Below, in pieces: positions 26,245 through 37,360 of a DNA stretch of 64,000 nucleotides. The first letter of the stretch is position 1; every line of letters begins with the position of its first letter. The notes below the pieces were generated by a model. The model did no database searches. It was not told the DNA's origin and saw only the letters and a program-made list of their open reading frames with translations. This stretch comes from Histoplasma ohiense (Eukaryota; Ascomycota; Eurotiomycetes; Onygenales; Ajellomycetaceae), in assembly GCA_017607445.1 (NCBI GenBank), contig JAEVHH010000004.1, forward strand, positions 1,612,001 to 1,676,000, given 5' to 3'. Position numbers and translations under genes: made by a program.

Positions 26245-27895
26245 ATGCGGTGGCTCCTTTCACTACTACTTGTGGGGCTCTGGGGAGCTGTTGTCCATGC
26301 GCTCAGCAGTGCTGGCAACCGGTTACTAGCCATTCTAGACGACGTTGCAGATAAGGACTTGTTTTCGACGTTCTGGAAGGATTTAGAAGGTGAGATTAAA
26401 TTGCATGAGGGCTGGGGTTGGACTAATTGGTCCTATTTTTCGAATTCCACAAGCTCACCGGGAGATACTATAGATCGGGGATACTCCATATCATTCCAAT
26501 CGCCCAAAGATGAAAGCCTTTCGCTCTTTAAACATGGAGAGAGAGCATATGACCACATCGCCCTCTTCCCTCTAAAGTCAAAAGGTCAGTGAAGCGAGGT
26601 TAAGGTTCCTGTTGTGCTTGTGCTTGGTGGGGTTTCAGATGAGGCGCATATTAACTCTAGCGACTACACATGTAGGACTGGGGCCCGCATTAACTCCCAA
26701 AACGCTCCTTGATTTTATCAACAGTGAAGGGAACATCCTCCTCGCTCTCTCAGGTGGTTCAACGATCGCCAACTCTGTCAGCTCCCTCCTACTTGAGCTA
26801 GAGATCAGCGTCTCTCAAGACCGCCATGCGCTTGTTGTCGACCACTTCAACTACGACACCCTCTCCTCCCCCGAAAACCACGATGTCATTCTCCTTCCAC
26901 GACCGCAAGCACTCCGTGCGGATCTTAAATCATATTTCTCTGGCGAAGGAGTGGTCGCTTTTCCCAAAGCCGCGGGCCAATCATTGGGGGCTGCCAGTTC
27001 GTTACTAGTTCCAATACTTCGAGCTCCTGAGACTGCATATAGCTATGATGCGACAGAGGAGGAGCAAACGGTAGACGCGTCTTTCGCGTTTGGGTCTCAG
27101 ATTTCATTGGTCTCAGCAATGCAGGCGAGGAATTCGGCCCGATTCACAGTAGTAGGGTCCGCGGAGAGTCTTGAGGACAAATGGTTCTCGGCCAGCGTTA
27201 AGGGCCTGAAGGATGAGAAGAAATCCCAGACGGTAAACAGGGAGTTTGCAAAGCAAATTAGTGCTTGGACTTTTAAAGAGACTGGCGTGATTAAAGTGGG
27301 TAAAGTGCAACATTATTTGAATGCCGATGGCTATGCGGAATCTGCCCCTTCGAATGAATCTGGAGCATTAAACCCTTCGATATACCGGATAAAGAATGAT
27401 GTGGTATGTTTTTAATATCATCTACTTTTTGCTTTGTGATATAAGCTAATATCGATACTTGGTCAGACATTTAACATCGAGCTTTCCGAGTACAACGACG
27501 ACCACTATATCCCTTTTGAAACCCCTGAAGAAGACGCCGTCCAACTTGAATTTACCATGCTATCGCCTTTCCACCGTCTGACTCTCAAACCAGTAACCAG
27601 GACAGCAAATAGCACCATGTATAGCACCTCATTCACTTTACCTGATCAGCACGGTATCTTCTCCTTCCGTGTCAACTATAAGCGACCTTTCCTCACCAAC
27701 GTTGACGTGAAAGAGGAAGTCACTGTTCGACATTTCGCTCATGACGAATGGCCCCGTAGCTGGAAGATCACGGGCGGCTGGGTCTGGATTGCGGGGTTGT
27801 GGTCCGTTATTGGTGGTTTCCTAATTTTCGTCGCTGTATGGTTGTACTCGGCGCCTCCAGAAACGGAGAAAAGCAGGTCTAAAAAAGCCCAGTGA
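26245..27895 (+). CDS. wbp1: Oligosaccharyltransferase 48-kDa (beta) subunit, Wbp1/OST48
   Basis: Proposed exons are 26245-26389, 26474-26584, 26676-27403 and 27467-27895, giving 470 aa. A signal peptide (1-20) is followed by the lumenal Wbp1 domain: GYSISFQSPKDESLSLFKHGERAYDHIALFPLKSKG, the FINSEGNILLALSGG block and the FGSQISLVSAMQARNSAR block. Near the C-terminus is RPFLTNVDVKEEVTVRHFAHDE, then one membrane helix (about 427-450) and a short tail ending in lysines (KKAQ). This is a core subunit of the ER oligosaccharyltransferase that N-glycosylates nascent proteins. It is essential in yeast. Length and domain order are normal. The ATG at 26245 is preferred because it begins the signal peptide. 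Confidence 0.95.
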
Positions 27896-28625
27896 TTGCA
27901 CGTGTTTTTTGTGTGTGAGGTGTATTTTTTGGCATTTGCATTCCAATGTGTACTAGATTTTTCCGGGTTATTATCTATATCTTTTATTGATCTGGACTTG
28001 ATGAGGGGATAGTCGACGAGCAAGAGAAGCAAAAAAAGATGAAAAGATATCCCCGCGGTTTGCTTTCCTATGATGTATTTTATTACTCAAAGTTTATACC
28101 TTTCTGCTTTGGCTGTTCTTTGTCTTCTTTTTAGATTCGCAGGTCCCATCAAAAATCCAAATACATTAATGTCATAAATGGAAGAAATCATGGGGCTATT
28201 CTATTTCAAAATTAAATTAGGGGGTTTGATTGCATGGGAAACGTCTCGTACCATTTTACTTATCACAATAATCTATTTATACACTCGATTACATACACGA
28301 AAAAAAAAAAAAACCCCCCCGCCAATAGTGTGAGGCGAAAATGTCCATACGTACTATACATTACAACTGCTTGAGGGTTTCAAACAGCTGTACAATCAAC
28401 CCAAAAAAAATTCCCCAAACGCCAATCCCTGAATGATATATATCCTGAAGATAACAACGCCGTTTGCCCTTGGCATGAGGCATGAGGACGACCATACCAT
28501 GCTCATCGCTTGTGTAAAATATGTTATACTCCTTCCAGCACTTTCGGTCTCTCACAGCGCTCCTCCGTTCTTTTCCCTCAACCAAGAGATGCGAAAATCA
28601 CTTCACCCATCCAATCCCGCACCGC
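27896..28625. other. Convergent 3' intergenic region
   Basis: 730 bp between the wbp1 and pet191 stop codons, AT-rich with an A13/C7 run near 28301-28320. It probably carries both terminators. No gene is visible. Confidence 0.5.
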
Positions 28626-29230
28626 TTACAATCCCCTTGTCTTCTCTGGGTCCATCTGCACCTCATCGCCACTAATCTCCTTGACGCTTTGAAAGGCCGG
28701 CTTACCCGCATACAGCTGCCCGACGGGCTTTGTTTTAGTGATAACTTCGCCGGTTGTTGGGTCGACCTCGCTACCCAGGGCTATGGGCTGGTTGCCGCGG
28801 AACCGTTTGCGCATGTCTACCATCCCTCGTCTACGTACGTTTGAAAAATGGACATTTAGTCAAGAGCATTTATGTGCCTGCGCAGGATGTAAAGAAAGGG
28901 GAGGTTGGATTGGAGGGTGCGGAAGGCTCCAAAGCTCACTTGCAATCACTAAGGCCTTTGCGCAGCTGCTGGCATTTCACGGGAAGATTCTCAAGGTAGG
29001 GTGGTTGGAGACATTCGTGAGGCGTTTTGCCTTGGACCATTATGCAATCGGACTGCTGGAGACATTGCGCCAATGCGAGGCCTAGATGAGAGAGGATTTG
29101 GTTAGGAATTTGCTAGTAGATGGACAGAAAGAGGAAGGAAGGCAATTAGGCTCATCTATTGGGTTTTAATCACAGCGGTGGAACAGAGGTGATGGGGCTT
29201 CATACGGATATCTTGGCAAGAGCTGGGCAT
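28626..29230 (-). CDS. pet191: Cytochrome c oxidase assembly protein Pet191/Coa5
   Basis: Three exons are proposed on the minus strand: 29230-29206 (only 25 nt), 29081-28940 and 28830-28626, giving 123 aa. The start reads MPSSCQDIR and joins to LALAQCLQQSDC, so the first C-x9-C (C5...C15) spans the first intron. A second C-x9-C (KCQQLRKGLSDC) follows, then KRGMVDMRKRFRGNQP, the Pet191 signature. The protein is a twin Cx9C, Mia40-imported intermembrane-space factor needed for complex IV assembly. A roughly 50-residue extension beyond the signature (to KTRGL) is typical of filamentous fungi. Short exons make it easy to miss. It is divergent from tgl1 across 309 bp. Confidence 0.9.
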
Positions 29231-29539
29231 TGTGACTTTATCTTCGTTGCTTTTCCCTCTAGCACAGTTTATGATCGGCTTTGTTTCTTCAACAAGCGCT
29301 TCCTGTATTTGCGGAAGAACTTGAGGTGGTTCAAGGTTATTGCACTAGTCCATAAGAAGTCTAGCGTAACAGGCCAATCTGGATGACATAAGGAACTTTC
29401 CGCATGTGATTGTGGCTTGAAATGACGTCGCATGTCCTTAATTTCAACAGCAAACCATTCCTTCTCTTCATCATTTATCCATGTCGGTATAATTTTTGTA
29501 CCTAAGGTGTTGGGTCTTGTTTCCGAAGGAATTTGGAAT
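29231..29539. promoter_or_regulatory. Divergent promoter pet191/tgl1
   Basis: 309 bp between the two start codons, containing the promoters of both genes. Open frames reported here are shadows. No specific binding site was recognised. Confidence 0.55.
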
Positions 29540-31242
29540 ATGGGTAGGGTTCCTTTCATTGGGAGGCTGTTCTGGTGAGTCTGCTGCATATCCATAGTAT
29601 TAGGGCCCCTGAAACAACTTTGTCTCTTCTAATGATCTCTCATGTGTGCATTTGTTTAGGAACGAGTATCTGGCTCTGTTCAGCTCTCTCGTATTAATCT
29701 CCATCGAAGTGCTATTGCATTTCGTAACACTCTGTCTTCGTAAGTATCGACATTGTCTCCCTCTTGGATTAATTAGAAGGCTGAGCTTTTTACGCAGCTC
29801 AACCAATCATACAATTTTGTTATCGGCAATCTAAAGTCCTATTCAAGGCTCTAGCTTCACCACAAGGACGCCGAATACGGGCACTGCAAACTTCAACCTC
29901 AGGGAAAATAGCATCCGCTTCAGACTTTCTACAATTGTGCGCTTTCTGGGGCTACGAAGCGGAAGAGCATGTCGTACAGACAGGCGATGGCTATCTTCTT
30001 TGCCTTCACAGGCTGCCGCGGAAGAAAGGTGAAGATTTCTTCGGAATGAATGCTGGCGAAGGGCCCCGACAGAAGCCAGTGGTTTATCTTCACCATGGGT
30101 TGCTCATGAATAGCGAAGTGTGGGTCTGTTTGACAAACGAAGAGCGTTGCCTCCCTTTCCAGCTCGTCGAGAAAGGATATGATGTGTGGCTGGGGAATAA
30201 TAGAGGGAACAAGTATTCGAAGAAGTCTATCTTTCACTCCCCGTCATCGACAGCATTTTGGGATTTCTCCATAGACCAATTCGCCTTCCACGATATCCCC
30301 GACAGCATCGAATACATATTATCAGTCACTTCTCAAAAATCATTATCCTATATAGGATTCTCTCAAGGCACTGCACAAGCATTCGCTACGCTGTCTATCC
30401 ACCCGACACTTAACCAAAAAATCAACTTATTCATAGCACTTGCACCGGCAATGTCCCCAGCGGGACTTTCCAATGGAGTCGTCGATGCTCTCATGAAAGC
30501 ATCTCCTAATGTCCTCTTCTTAGCTTTTGGCCGTCGAAGCATCCTTAGCTCCACACCAATGTGGCAAACAATCCTTTACCCACCTATCTTCGTCCGCATC
30601 ATCGACATATCTCTCTCATTCCTGTTCAATTGGAGCAGCGTCAACATCAACAGCGATCAAAAGCTTGCGGCATATCCACATCTCTTCTCCTTCACAAGCA
30701 CGAAGTCCGTTGTACATTGGTTCCAGATCATCCGCAATAAGAGCTTCCAGATGTATGATGATGATGCAGGGCCCTTGGTGAACATCAATAATAACAGCCG
30801 CTACTACAAGCCTGCCAAATTCCCCACAAAAAATATCAAAACACCAATTGTCCTCGTTTACGGGGGCCGGGATAGTCTAGTGGACATCGATGTGATGCTT
30901 GGGGAACTACCGAATCATACCCTTGCGACATCAATTCCCCATTACGAGCACCTTGATTTCCTCTGGGCAAGAGACGTTGCTGATCAGGTGTTCCCGCACA
31001 TCTTCGATGCCTTGAGATCGCATGGCTTACACCACACGGGCGTGTCAGAAAAAAAACAAAATTATCTCTTGAAGGAAAATGATAGCAACATTCCTCATGG
31101 CCAGAACGAGAATAAAATTTTAGTCGATAATACTCTATCCCTGTGTATACTTAACGAGGCCAAATTTCCCAGACCAGCGAATCACTTGCATGCACGATCG
31201 CCAGATCTACCCTCTTATTCTGAAGATGAAAGGTTGAGATGA
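29540..31242 (+). CDS. tgl1: Steryl ester/triacylglycerol lipase, Tgl1-type
   Basis: Proposed exons are 29540-29574, 29660-29739 and 29798-31242, giving 519 aa. The N-terminus (MGRVPFIGRLFWNEYLALFSSLVLI) forms a membrane hairpin that anchors the family to lipid droplets. The abhydro-lipase segment YEAEEHVVQTGDGYLLCLHRL follows. Active-site features are HHGLL (about 137-141, oxyanion), the nucleophile elbow GFSQG (225-229, Ser227), an Asp in YGGRDSLVD and the His in HYEHLDFLW. Yeast Tgl1 hydrolyses steryl esters on lipid droplets. The C-terminal 90 residues are polar and variable. The start is fixed by the MGRVPF block, which lies in two small upstream exons and would be lost in a single-exon call. 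Confidence 0.9.
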
Positions 31243-33685
31243 ACTTATTAACTAATGGACTTTGAGAATATGGGACCTCGCAACACTTCCCATGTTTCAC
31301 TGTCATGATATTTTTCATTGGCAGTTCATTTCGTTGATTTTAAGATAGAATAGGTTTCTTCCCAAGTATACCCAGATCTATACAGATGGATAATGTACAT
31401 AATGCATATAACAAACCTAATCCTACTGACTAGTAAGGCGCAACTCCATTTCCAATTCGAAAGATGATGCTTGCAATCAATCTCGCCCCTCACATGGGCC
31501 AGAAATGTGATCAAATGCTCCGCTAGGTTTGTGGTGGAAGAAATCCAGAAGCAAATTTGCCCATCGTCATCATTCAGACTCCTCTCAAAGATGAGTTTTC
31601 CAAAGTATTGTCTTCTCATTCAACAGAGTACAGGCACTGTGAAAAAAAGAAGTTTGAAATACTTCCTCATGGACTACGGACCGTAGTTCCTTTGGACGTG
31701 AATAACGTCTATAGGATACCTCCCTCCGCATCCAGAACTTCGGTGGGTTATTCGCATGTAGGAGGTGTTAATCTGGCACGGCTTGGGAACCCTTTAAGGT
31801 GGAACGGAGGATGCGGGCATGACTACTCGGCTATTTGCTTAATAGAAGTTCGAAAACTATTTCTAGGCGACGTGCCGGTATCCAAAGGAATTGCTCTGGT
31901 TGTTCAAGCGCAACAAATGAATAGATGGCGAAGCACAGTTACATAGTCCATCTCCATATTCTCTACGCAGTATTCGATATTTGTACCAAGTTGAATCCCG
32001 AATCGAAATTGACAATAACATCTTCACAAAGATAACGTGTAACCAATGTCGTGGAACTGATATCTTCTCCTTGTTGTTGCGCTTTTTGAAACCAGTCAAC
32101 CGCTCAACAATACCCCTAAGAAATATGTTTCGCTGCGGGAAAAGGCGGCATAGAGGCTTTTCTAGTTGTATCAAACTAAAGAAGTGTTGCAAAAAGGATG
32201 ATCCGGAAGAATGATCATGCTCTCCACGCTTAGCCTCTCAGGGGATGCTCTGTTCTCGGAAAAGGGGGAATTCTTCAACTCGGTGTCATGCAAAACTATC
32301 AAGCACAGTTGATGGCACCGCTGCTGTGCCAGCGTCTTCTGTGCTAAATGTGTCAACAATTTTTTGTCACACAGCCACGATGAGAGGGCCCATCCTTCTC
32401 GGGCAAGCTCATCAGGCAAGAACATATGAGGAATGGAGCGAAAGATGCATTGATCAAAGTTTTTAAAACTGCGATCATTCCCATTAATACTATTTGAAGC
32501 AACAGGCTTCAAAACATATTTCCCAACCTTATTGAGCACTTCTCAAACACCCCCGAAAGTCAGCCTGGCTTATGACTGGCGTCTAGAAGTATCGAAATAT
32601 TTTCTTCCCGTGTTAGAGATGGATTTGCAAGTGCAACTTTGTGGGGTAGGCTGTGTCCGGCGGGAGGACATAATCTCCAACCGCTTCAAGAGGGAATGAT
32701 TACATCCTGCAATGGCCGAGGATGAGAGTATCACCAGACCCGGAAACATGCTGAAGCTATTTCTAGGCAAAGGGGCTGTTCCCGGTAAAGTGGAATGTCG
32801 ACCCTGAGAGCTGCGAAACAGCAATGATCAACCGTCCGAAAGTTGAGGCTTTTGTGTAAACAGCGCGAGGGATGAAGCGGAGTATATCAGAAATCACCAA
32901 AATGTACACTCGACCTTTTCGCTTCATCAATGAACTAGATAATTAAGGAGTATAAATAAATACTAGTATTGATAAATAAATAAACTTCTAGAGGCCCGCT
33001 GTCAGCATATATAGGTTTGCAAACAAGCAACTGAAGAAGTACAGAACAATCCTAACAAATAGTCGGCGAATGGAGACGGGAGAGAGAGTTGATCCTTGCC
33101 CTTGATAGATCCTAGAAGAAAACTCCTTGCAAGTGCGAGAATTTATATGGTAAGCATTTAATATAGTCAATTATGAATCCAATATTGAGATTTCTATCTC
33201 AAGTTCTAGCGCACGCAAGGCCTAATACTTGGTTTAACTAACCAATGAATGCCCTTGTAAATAAACCCGATGCGACCCCCTCATTTTTGCTGGCTTCCAC
33301 AGCCCTGACCTCAGAATTCATTCAACTTGCCAAATAAATATTCTTAAAACAGGCAGCTTGCAAATTGATGTTTAAGCTTGGACGTGAGGTGCACGTTTCT
33401 CAATAACCTAACCCAGCAATCTTCAACCGGACGCGCATTGAATGGTACGTCTGGTGCTGGTGCAAAAACACGGCATGCTACTTCACCCCACTAACGTGTG
33501 CAATTTGCCGGAAAGGAGGTTTTTATCTGGGGATAAACGGTGATTTTAACGGGTCTTTCCTGTGCTCCCTATACACTGTGCCTAGGTAGTAACGTTGGCT
33601 TTCATGTTTCCGAGTATCTTCATCAATTCTAGATAACCGCTAATTTGCACAAAGAACCCCAGCAAAGTTCCGGTGAAGCACCATA
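31243..33685. other. Intergenic, no supported gene
   Basis: 2.4 kb of mixed-composition DNA with only short random frames (under 130 codons) of no recognisable type, AT-rich near 32935-32990. Confidence 0.5.
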
Positions 33686-34714
33686 ATGGAGACGACAGGC
33701 ACTCATGCGCTGCTCCCACTGACAGAAAAAACATGTGGGCTCTGCAAAATGCAAGGGAACACCCTGCGCTGCTCCCGTTGCCAAGTCGTCTACTACTGCA
33801 GCCGTGAGCACCAGGCTGAACACCTCAACGCCCACAAGAAATCCTGCAGCCAAGTGCGCAAATCGCGCGATGCGCTCGCGGCCGAGGAGCAGAAACTGCG
33901 TGATATGCCAGCAGACGTGCTTTTCGCGGGCGACGCTTTTAACACCTGTGTCGGGCACTTTTGGGGGGTCATCGAGACGCGCCCGTACATGCGTGCGCGC
34001 AGCGCGTTTATCCACGCGTTAATGGCTGTTGAGAGCCGGGAGTCGGTGCAGATGCAATTGGAGCACGCGAGAGATATGCTGCGTCTCTGCCGTGGGGATA
34101 ATGTCGGTATTCGCGTCGCGGTGCCGGGCGCTCTGTTGCAACTGGGCAGGGATCAGGAGTGCTACGATTTCGTCAAATGGTATGAGACGACAGGCCAGCA
34201 GGGCGATTACGACTGGGGCGACATAGAGGGGCCGTTCCTGGATGTCCATGACGCAGATGTCTTTGAAGACGCTGATTACGTGTGTCATCGTTTTATTTCT
34301 CTGTGCTTTGGAGCGGGCGTGCTTCTGGTTAAGACCAGGCTGCTTTTGGATCTGATGGACTTGCAAAGCTCAGCTGTCGACTCCGCCACACGGCCCACAC
34401 CTGCTGAGGGCCCGCGCCTGCGCAGTTCGATAATTGTGAAGAATGCGGACATTTTAAACAGCGGGGATCATACGGCGGCGATTGGCTTGCTGCAAGATCA
34501 GGTCAAGAAACTCTACAAGGCCCTCCACAGCTCAAACAAGTACTTTTGGGAAGCTCTGCTAGCACCGGAGAAACATCTGCATGAGCTGCCAGCTTACTAT
34601 TCGCCTGGTACCCTATCAGAGGTGCAGTCGATGCTCAAGTATATCTACCCCGCATGGGCTATGACCCCAGGAGCTGTGGAATTGATAGAGAATCTCACTT
34701 TGGGGAAATTTTAA
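33686..34714 (+). CDS. MYND-type zinc-finger protein
   Basis: A single exon of 342 aa. Residues 17-54 form a complete MYND finger: C17-x2-C20, C29-x2-C32, C38-x3-H42 and H50-x3-C54, with the typical YYCSREHQ core. The rest is helical, contains no SET or other catalytic domain, and resembles a tetratricopeptide-like C-terminal half found in a fungal MYND family. MYND fingers bind proline-rich peptides, so a scaffold or regulatory role is likely, but no partner can be named. Coding GC is markedly higher than the flanks, supporting a real gene without introns. Confidence 0.85.
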   Translation: METTGTHALLPLTEKTCGLCKMQGNTLRCSRCQVVYYCSREHQAEHLNAHKKSCSQVRKSRDALAAEEQKLRDMPADVLFAGDAFNTCVGHFWGVIETRPYMRARSAFIHALMAVESRESVQMQLEHARDMLRLCRGDNVGIRVAVPGALLQLGRDQECYDFVKWYETTGQQGDYDWGDIEGPFLDVHDADVFEDADYVCHRFISLCFGAGVLLVKTRLLLDLMDLQSSAVDSATRPTPAEGPRLRSSIIVKNADILNSGDHTAAIGLLQDQVKKLYKALHSSNKYFWEALLAPEKHLHELPAYYSPGTLSEVQSMLKYIYPAWAMTPGAVELIENLTLGKF

Positions 34715-36000
34715 TGGTTAAGAAGAAGTGTAGGGGACACCGGCCGAGAGTCTGCACAATGACATGATTTTTCATGTCAAGTCCGCCGATTTTAACAGCT
34801 ACAAGTTAGGTGTTGATTTTATTTTTATTTGGTTTGCTTTTATAGGTTACATGGATTCAAGGATTTGGCACTTTTGGAATTTTTGGCGGATCCAATGGAC
34901 CCCCAACTCAACTCTTTTCTTCGCACAGTGATAACGACCTATTGACAACAGGAGGGAAAAGAAAGAAAGAAAAAAAAAGCAAAGATGTTTGAATAAGCAT
35001 TCGAAAATTCTTCAAGGCCCCTTGTAATACAGAAACATTGCATAGATAGGGACAAAAAATGAGATAGACATTTTCCCAGGCCCCAGCACCACGATCCAGG
35101 ATAGGAGACTATCCTCAAGGTCCTTCCGCACCCTCGAACCCAAATCCTCTGCTTTCTATATGTATGAGTCGTCACCGTTCAACGGCAGAACAAATATCAT
35201 GCCGCATTTTGAAAGCGGAAAGCGGAAAGCAAGGACGTGTCATGGTTATGCTGTCCAATGCGGCAAAGGTGAGCCATATGACGAATACTAAGAGAAATGA
35301 AAAACGAAGAAAACTCTTCAGCAGTGACAAGGTAGTTTGTAGGTCATATTGAAAACTCGAAATGTGTCAAAAGTGAATTTATTTCCTAGAACTGCACAAT
35401 GCCGAGAGTGTGATCCAGATATCCGGAGGAACTATTTTGGATAAGCTTCGTCGTGATGGTTTTTTTCCACTGTCCTGGCGGTCAAAATAATCACGGAGGC
35501 GGTAGCGGTGACTTGGACTTGATTTTGAACCCACATTTGCCATTTTCTCCAGCATAATGACTCCAAGCAACGTTCGAGAGGACCCACAGCCCAATAGCCT
35601 CTGAGGCATCGATAGCAGAAATGTGTGCAGCGTCGTAGTAATAATACAGGAGGTGGATATAGACCTACCTGCTCGGCTAATAGATGTCGCCTGATCAATC
35701 CATCCAGATGCCTTGTTGCAAAGTTAAACCGCACGTCCACCATGGGCTCTCTGGGGAATTTCGAAGCCAGGAAAAGTCTAGACTCTGGCCATCTGTCGCT
35801 GGAATTGCTGATGCTTTTCTGCTTTCCCGTGTACCTCTGGGGTATTTTCTGGGGCTCGAAACTCACCGTCTGATGTGCTGTTTCAAAGGCATCGAAGCGT
35901 CGTGTTCTGCTCCAACTTCCGTTTGCCCAAGAGTTTGCCCAAGAGCTCGTTAGGTTAACCACTAAAATGCCCTCGTTATCGTTGCTCACTAAACCCGGTG
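34715..36000. other. Intergenic, no supported gene
   Basis: The frames at 35379-36025 on the minus strand overlap one another and show no domain. A duplicated TTTGCCCAAGAG motif lies near 35921-35946. Confidence 0.45.
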
Positions 36001-37360
36001 CTATCCTCTTCTCAGCCACACACACACTGAATAAACGCCTCCATCATCTTCAGGTCCCGTTCTTTTCTGCGGTGTGTCTCTTCTGCTGCTTCTGCTGCTG
36101 CTTCTTCTGCTGCTTTTCGTCTTCTCTTAATTCCCTTCACGGGGGGTTCCTCTCGTCTTTGTAGCTGCATCCTTCGTCTCAGCCAGCATCCTTGCTCTCT
36201 CCGTCCCACCGCTGCTCTGGCCCCCAATTGCTCTCTCTGTCCCACCGCTTCGGCCCCCAATTGCTCCAATTGCTCCAATTGCTCCAATTGCACCTGGCAG
36301 TGGCCTTCTCCGCGTACCCATATTCCATGTCCTGATACAGATTTGTATATCTTTTAGAGTTCCCGTCCATTCTATCCCTTCCTACACGCCGCAAACAACC
36401 CCTCCCCCCCAAATGCATCCGTCCATACTACCCATACATTCCCACTCTGCTTATTCTCCGTCCTCAGCTTCATCTTCCTTTCCAAGGCTGCTCACATACA
36501 TTGCCTGCCGCTGTCACCAATAGCAAAGCTCAACTTCTCCCTATCCACCACCGCGCTCCACTTCTCGACCGGCCCTCCCCCCACCCGCCCTAGATTTGGG
36601 CTCCAATCCTTGTCCCTCTGCAGTTTTGAAAGCAACGTGATCGAGGCCTCCTGTGTCCTGTCCCACTCCGCCGATCGAGATCTTTGAATCGCTGCCCACC
36701 AACCCTAGCCGCCTATTTCCCGCCGTATATGTGCTATCTTCCGTGGACGGCAGCATCCAACTGTACTGCCAAAAAAAACGGATAAATACCTACACCCTTT
36801 GCCTAGTTGCCTAGATTTTCAAGTTTTACTTGGATCTCACGAAAACTGCTCTGGAAAAGGTGCTTTCCCTTTTGACCCTGGGCTGATCTTCCCTGGTCTA
36901 TCGTCTTGTTACTTGGGAGAGCTCTATCGGTCGAAATCAGCACGAAGAATATTTTCCCTTCTTCTTTTTTTTTTTTTTTTTTTTTTTTTTCTTGCTTCTT
37001 GCCTTAACTGCGCAAGCGCCTGCTCTAAGGCGGGACAAGGGTTCAGTTATAGGACTGCCAATAAGCGGGCACATTTGGCCGGGTTGACTTAGGCATAGAT
37101 TTTTTTGCGGTGGTCAATCGATATTACCTCCTGTCCCAAAAGAAACAGCATCGTTATAGGGTCGAAAACCCGGACAGATCCCCCGGCTCACCTGCCCCAT
37201 CCCCTACCGGGCGCCAAGTACACGCCTCCAACTGTTCCAGCTTGTATTTCTGCTGGCCCTGGCCGTCACGAACTGGGTCTTGGAATTTCCCCCCCATTCT
37301 TCTTGACCGTTAACCCTTCCCGCAACGGCTATTAGCGATAAAATTGTCCGATCGACCACT
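36001..37360 (+). promoter_or_regulatory. Probable promoter/leader of rsr1 with CCAAT array
   Basis: A CT-rich region upstream of rsr1. At 36221-36292 an imperfect ~35-bp tandem duplication ends in a 9-bp repeat (CCAATTGCT), giving five CCAAT pentamers. A T tract of about 26 nt lies at 36965-36990. Open frames here reflect the repeats. The extent of the transcribed leader is unknown. Confidence 0.4.

Noticed and set aside
35379..36025. Two overlapping minus-strand frames (76 and 197 codons)
   Set aside because: No recognisable motif, mutual overlap, and no supporting splice structure.
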